Shown piece by piece: positions 60,470 to 64,000 of a stretch of 64,000 nucleotides of DNA; position 1 is the stretch's first letter, and every line of letters begins with the position of its first letter. The notes beneath the pieces were generated by a model that had not been told where the DNA came from, made no database searches, and saw nothing but the letters and a program-made list of their open reading frames with translations. Origin of the DNA: Hyphomonadaceae bacterium TMED5 (GTDB lineage Bacteria; Pseudomonadota; Alphaproteobacteria; Caulobacterales; Hyphomonadaceae); assembly GCA_002173095.1 (NCBI GenBank), contig NHBK01000020.1, positions 62,423 to 126,422 on the forward strand. Reading direction: 5' to 3'. A program made the position numbers and the translations under genes.

Positions 60470-62098
60470 TCAGGCAACTGAACGACTCCTGTCAAAAATA
60501 CGCACCTGCCCCAGAATGATCTCGGCCGCATTCTCAGCGATGACCATGGTCGGGGCGTTTGTGTTGCCGGCGACAAGGCTTGGCATGATGGATGCGTCCA
60601 CCACTCGCAGCCCAGATACACCGCGAACTTTTAGTTCCGGATCTACAACTGAAGCCTCGTCCGCACCCATTCGGCATGTGCCAACCGGGTGATAGATTGT
60701 TTCTGCGCTTTCCCGAATGAATGCCGCAATCTCATCGTCGGTCTGTACGGATTTGCCGGGGTGCACTTCGTATTTGCTGTGCGCAGACATTGCCGGAGCT
60801 TCGAGGATCCTGCGCCCGGCTTTAAAGGCCGCAATCATCGTTTTCATATCTTCCGGATCCCCAAGATAATTCGGCTGAATCAGAGGATCGTCCATCGGAT
60901 CCGGGCTTTTGAGGCCAATATAGCCGCGGCTCTTTGGCAAAAGATCGCAGATGTGAAGCGTATAGCCATAACCAAAAGCGATCTTGCGGCCATGATCTTT
61001 CAGATATGTGGGCAGGAAGTGAAACTGAACATTCGGCCTATCGCGGTCAGGGGACGACTTAATGAACCCACCGCTTTCCGCAACATTTGACGTGAGAAAC
61101 CCTTTACGTCTGAAGATGTAGGAAAACAAACCACCAATGCCACGCGGCAGAAAGCTGGGCGCGACACCGATCGGGCGCCGTGAGCTAGCAGCATGCATAA
61201 TCGTTACATCGAGGTGGTCGGCCATGTTCTTGCCCACCTCGGGAAGGTCGTGAACGACGGCTAGACCATGCCGTTTAATTTCTTGGGCATCCCCGATACC
61301 TGACAGAAGGAGAAGTTGAGGCGAATTCACGGCCCCGCCAGACAGGATCACCTCGCCGCCGGCATTGAGACGCAGTTGGCGATATTCGCCGCCCTGCCGC
61401 AAGGTGACACCCGTTGCGGACTTTTCTTCCATGACGACGCGGGTCACACGGGCGTCGGTGATGACTTCAAGATTGGAACGGGACTCAGCCCCCCGCAGAA
61501 AGGCTTGCGCCGAACTCCAGCGCCTTCCGTCCTTTTGCGTGACCTGGTACATGCCCAGCCCCTCTTGCGAACCGCTATTAAAATCGCCGTTGTGAGGAAT
61601 CTGCAATTCACGCCCAGCCTGTACGAAATCGCGGCTCAAAGGGTTCACGGTTTTCAGCTCGCTCACGGAAAGCTCGCCGCCCTTACCATGACTATCGGAT
61701 GCTCCGAACCGATGGTTGTCTTCGATCCGCTTGAACAGGTCTGTCATGCGGTCCCAGCCCCAGACATCCGTGCCTGCCTCGGACGCCCAGTAGTCGTAAT
61801 CGGCCTTGTGCCCGCGGATATAGACCATGGCGTTGATGGACGACGACCCGCCCAGTGTTTTGCCACGAGGCCAGAACAGTCTACGGCCATTCAAATGTTC
61901 TTGTGGTTCGGTATCGAATGCCCAGTTCAGCTTTTTGCTATTGGCCAACAATGCGATCCCCACTGGCATGTGAATCAGGGGGTTCTTATCCTTTGGGCCC
62001 GCTTCGATAAGCGCGACGCGTTTTGCCGGGTTTGCAGACAACCGGTTGGCCAGAACGCAACCGGCGGATCCGGCGCCGACGATGATATAGTCGTACAT
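60470..62098 (-). CDS. alkJ: AlkJ-like alcohol dehydrogenase (GMC, FAD-dependent)
   Basis: A 542-residue GMC oxidoreductase. It has [20 protein letters not shown] for FAD (residues 2-21), the GMC signature [20 protein letters not shown] (about 74-93), [15 protein letters not shown] (second signature, about 255-270), the catalytic His in [13 protein letters not shown] (about 466) and [20 protein letters not shown] at the end. AlkJ oxidises the primary alcohol made by AlkB to the aldehyde, passing electrons to the respiratory chain. The gene lies 31 nt after alkH. Homologous choline dehydrogenases share the fold; the operon context decides for AlkJ. Confidence 0.92.
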   Translation of the reverse strand: MYDYIIVGAGSAGCVLANRLSANPAKRVALIEAGPKDKNPLIHMPVGIALLANSKKLNWAFDTEPQEHLNGRRLFWPRGKTLGGSSSINAMVYIRGHKADYDYWASEAGTDVWGWDRMTDLFKRIEDNHRFGASDSHGKGGELSVSELKTVNPLSRDFVQAGRELQIPHNGDFNSGSQEGLGMYQVTQKDGRRWSSAQAFLRGAESRSNLEVITDARVTRVVMEEKSATGVTLRQGGEYRQLRLNAGGEVILSGGAVNSPQLLLLSGIGDAQEIKRHGLAVVHDLPEVGKNMADHLDVTIMHAASSRRPIGVAPSFLPRGIGGLFSYIFRRKGFLTSNVAESGGFIKSSPDRDRPNVQFHFLPTYLKDHGRKIAFGYGYTLHICDLLPKSRGYIGLKSPDPMDDPLIQPNYLGDPEDMKTMIAAFKAGRRILEAPAMSAHSKYEVHPGKSVQTDDEIAAFIRESAETIYHPVGTCRMGADEASVVDPELKVRGVSGLRVVDASIMPSLVAGNTNAPTMVIAENAAEIILGQVRIFDRSRSVA

Positions 62099-62129
62099 TT
62101 CTTATCTCCCTATTGGTTCCGGGCGGCTG

Positions 62130-63575
62130 TTATCCAAGCACCCGGACCACGATGTTTATGAGGCGGCGTACAAAGCCCGTGTAAGGCGGGAAAAGCATGT
62201 GCGTAATCGAATGCTTTTCCTCCAGCACAGCTTTTTCATGCGAAAATGCCTTGAAGCCATATTCCCCATGGGCCGCCCCGATGCCGGAGTTGTTGACGCC
62301 GCCAAATGGCAGGTTCGGGTGCAGGAAATGCACAACAGTAAGGTTTACGCCCACCGCGCCCGAAGAGGTGCGCGTGATAATCTGGTCAGCGAAGTCCTTG
62401 CTTTTGTCGAAGATATAAAGAGCAAGGGGCTTGGGGTTTGCGTTGATCTTGTCGATAACTTTGTCCAGATCAACATATTCGATGATCGGCAAAATTGGCC
62501 CGAACAGCTCTTCCTGAGTGATTTCCATATCATCCGAAACCTCGGAAATCAGCGTCGGGGCAACGAAGTTCTGGCCCGCATCGGTCTGACCGCCCTGAAG
62601 GATACTTGCGCCTTTGGCACGGGCATCCTCGATCAGGTTGCGCACCCGGTCAAAATGCCTATCGTTCACGATCCGGCAATAGTCGGGCGTTGCTTTTTGT
62701 GCCTCGGGCGTTTTCCCATAGACCCGACCGATCTCGGCCTGAAGCGCGGTCTTGAACGCGGCCGATACATCGCGGTGCACATACACATGATCGGGGGCGA
62801 TACAGGTCTGACCGTTGTTTGAGAACTTGCCCCAGACGATGTTTCGCGCGGCCTTTTTGATATTGGCGTTGGGCCCGACGATAGTGGGCGACTTGCCACC
62901 AAGTTCCAGAGTGACCGATGTCAGGCTTTTTGCCGCCGCCTCCATCACGACCTTGCCGATCGCCGGGCTGCCCGTGAAGAATATGTGGTCGAAGGGCAGT
63001 GACAGAAGCTCCTGGGAAACCAAGGCATCGCCTTCGATGACCTTGACCAGATCCGGTGTGAACGCCTCTTCCACGATGTCGGTGATGACCTGGGCCGCAT
63101 TCGGTGTCATTTCGGACGGCTTGATAATGGCGCTGTTGCCGGCCGCGATTGCCGAAACCAGCGGCCCGAGCGAAAGATTCACCGGATAATTCCAGGGCGC
63201 GATGATCAGGCATACACCCTTGGCCTCGGGGCGAACCCGTGCCTTGGTGCCAAACACCCCCAAAGTGGCGCGCGCCCGTTTGGGGCGCATCCACGACTTC
63301 AGATGGTGTTTGGTGTGCCGGATTTCCTGAAGCACAGGAAAGATCTCGGTCAGTTTCACTTCTTCGGCGGGTTTGCGAAAATCAGCCGCGCAAGCCGCGA
63401 TGATTTTGTCCTCGTTCCGTTTGACGGCCTCTGCCAGGCGGTCCAGCTGTGCGATACGTGCCTTGCGGTCAAAGACCGCCCGCCGGGCAAGTTGTGCTCG
63501 AATCTGGGTGTCAAACGCCGCTCGGATGTCATCGGCACCGGCTGTTTTGGCGGGAAATGAGGCAACCTGATTCAT
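62130..63575 (-). CDS. alkH: AlkH-like aldehyde dehydrogenase
   Basis: A 481-residue NAD(P)-dependent aldehyde dehydrogenase of the class-3/AlkH type. Motifs: [20 protein letters not shown] (about 115), [14 protein letters not shown] with the base Glu (about 219), [20 protein letters not shown] with catalytic Cys (about 255), and [13 protein letters not shown]. The C-terminal [20 protein letters not shown] is hydrophobic and may attach to the membrane as in fatty aldehyde dehydrogenases. ATG 63575 is chosen over farther upstream openings because the alkG stop lies at 63586. It turns the aldehyde into the fatty acid used by AlkK. Confidence 0.93.
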   Translation of the reverse strand: MNQVASFPAKTAGADDIRAAFDTQIRAQLARRAVFDRKARIAQLDRLAEAVKRNEDKIIAACAADFRKPAEEVKLTEIFPVLQEIRHTKHHLKSWMRPKRARATLGVFGTKARVRPEAKGVCLIIAPWNYPVNLSLGPLVSAIAAGNSAIIKPSEMTPNAAQVITDIVEEAFTPDLVKVIEGDALVSQELLSLPFDHIFFTGSPAIGKVVMEAAAKSLTSVTLELGGKSPTIVGPNANIKKAARNIVWGKFSNNGQTCIAPDHVYVHRDVSAAFKTALQAEIGRVYGKTPEAQKATPDYCRIVNDRHFDRVRNLIEDARAKGASILQGGQTDAGQNFVAPTLISEVSDDMEITQEELFGPILPIIEYVDLDKVIDKINANPKPLALYIFDKSKDFADQIITRTSSGAVGVNLTVVHFLHPNLPFGGVNNSGIGAAHGEYGFKAFSHEKAVLEEKHSITHMLFPPYTGFVRRLINIVVRVLG

Positions 63576-63585
63576 GTTCACGCTC

Positions 63586-64000
63586 TTATTTTTCTTCGTA
63601 GAGGACATAGTCCTCTTTCGTGGCACCACAGTCCGGGCAGCACCAATCATCGGGGATCTGGCTGAACAAAGTTCCCGGCGGAAAACCTTCGTGTTCGTCG
63701 CCAAGGGCTTCGTCGTAGATATGACCGCATGTGATGCAAAGCCATTTCCGGTAGGCGGTTCCGGCGGCGGGGGCCGCCTGTGCCACCGGAGCAGGCGGCG
63801 GTGCGGCGGCAGGAGCGGCAACCGCCACGGGTGCGGGTGCCGGGGCCGGAGCGGATGTCGGTGCCGGTGCCGGGGTTGGTGTAGGCGCTGCGGCTTCTCC
63901 GATCAGCAAAAAGTCCTCTTTGTCGCGGACCGCGCAATCGGGGCACGCAAAGTCTTCGGGCACTTGCGACCACGGCGTTCCCGGCGGGAAACCTTCATGC
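63586..64000 (-). CDS. alkG: AlkG-like two-domain rubredoxin (cut by window edge)
   Basis: The frame is open to the right edge and carries one full rubredoxin domain and the end of another. The first domain ends [20 protein letters not shown] with DC completing the second Cys pair; the second has [20 protein letters not shown] and [20 protein letters not shown]. Between them is a linker of about 45 residues made almost only of Ala and Pro with a few Thr, Val and Ser. Two-domain rubredoxins (AlkG) pass electrons from rubredoxin reductase to the alkane hydroxylase AlkB. The missing start lies to the right, where alkB would be expected. It is followed by alkH after 10 nt. Confidence 0.92.
   Translation of the reverse strand, partial: HEGFPPGTPWSQVPEDFACPDCAVRDKEDFLLIGEAAAPTPTPAPAPTSAPAPAPAPVAVAAPAAAPPPAPVAQAAPAAGTAYRKWLCITCGHIYDEALGDEHEGFPPGTLFSQIPDDWCCPDCGATKEDYVLYEEK

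Noticed and set aside
1-64000. CRISPR array
   Set aside because: No regularly spaced short repeats were found; the only repeat-rich stretches are His/Asp codon runs and Ala/Pro linkers inside genes.
1-64000. rRNA or tRNA genes
   Set aside because: No stretch with rRNA-conserved words or a full tRNA cloverleaf was recognised by reading; a dedicated scan could still find a tRNA.

Overview
The window reads as chromosome (or large plasmid) of an alphaproteobacterium, most likely Rhodobacterales/Hyphomonadales. The evidence is the style of the prophage genes (DUF6362, DUF7220, DUF3489, DUF2924 plus a large serine recombinase), an alk operon in the alkG-H-J-K-L order, and metal-efflux gene sets of alphaproteobacterial type. 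This is inference from gene content only.

Layout. (1) 1-16.3 kb: a GC-rich phage-like element. On the minus strand it has a packaging/head module (terminase small and large subunits, gpW-like joiner, lambda-type portal, start of a prohead protease). Next come small phage genes, a C5 DNA methyltransferase, a ParB-MTase fusion, a RuvC-like nuclease and a very large primase/ATPase replication protein. On the plus strand a tightly coupled recombination module follows: small ORF, DUF2924, large serine recombinase and an HTH protein. (2) 16.4-23.05 kb: a type III restriction-modification pair (mod, res) whose mod gene carries a compositionally different centre, followed by two small unknown genes. 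(3) 23.5-32.4 kb: a metal-efflux operon of different codon style. It has a small lipoprotein, a BlaI-type repressor with an M56 metallopeptidase carrying a His/Cys-rich loop, then czcC (interrupted by an amber codon), czcB, czcA, a very His-rich secreted protein and a truncated DUF3147 gene. (4) 32.4-42.5 kb: a copper module. copA (minus) and cueR are divergent around a textbook CueR-type promoter. Downstream is a cus operon: Cys-rich secreted protein, cusC, cusB (frameshifted), cusA and a cusF-like gene. (5) 43.3-53.6 kb: a candidate defence block. It holds a 1960-residue DUF4011/SF1 helicase/Vsr-like nuclease protein of the general Hhe type, an SMC/YhaN-like ATPase with a metallophosphoesterase partner, and a small Xre regulator. 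(6) 53.7-57.9 kb: unknown genes and decayed IS3 and IS66 transposases. (7) 57.9-64 kb: the alkane-oxidation operon on the minus strand, transcribed alkG (cut by the window edge), alkH, alkJ, alkK, alkL; alkB is expected beyond the right edge.

The whole reads as an accessory region built by successive insertions: phage-like element, RM system, two metal islands joined at a truncated gene, a defence block, an IS graveyard and a catabolic operon. The most notable signals are: a methyltransferase region in which two reading frames both carry family-like sequence; an M56 protease with a probable metal-binding periplasmic loop heading an efflux operon; the giant helicase-nuclease with a transglutaminase-like N-terminal segment; and two independent single-site lesions (amber in czcC, 1-nt shift in cusB) in metal-efflux genes.
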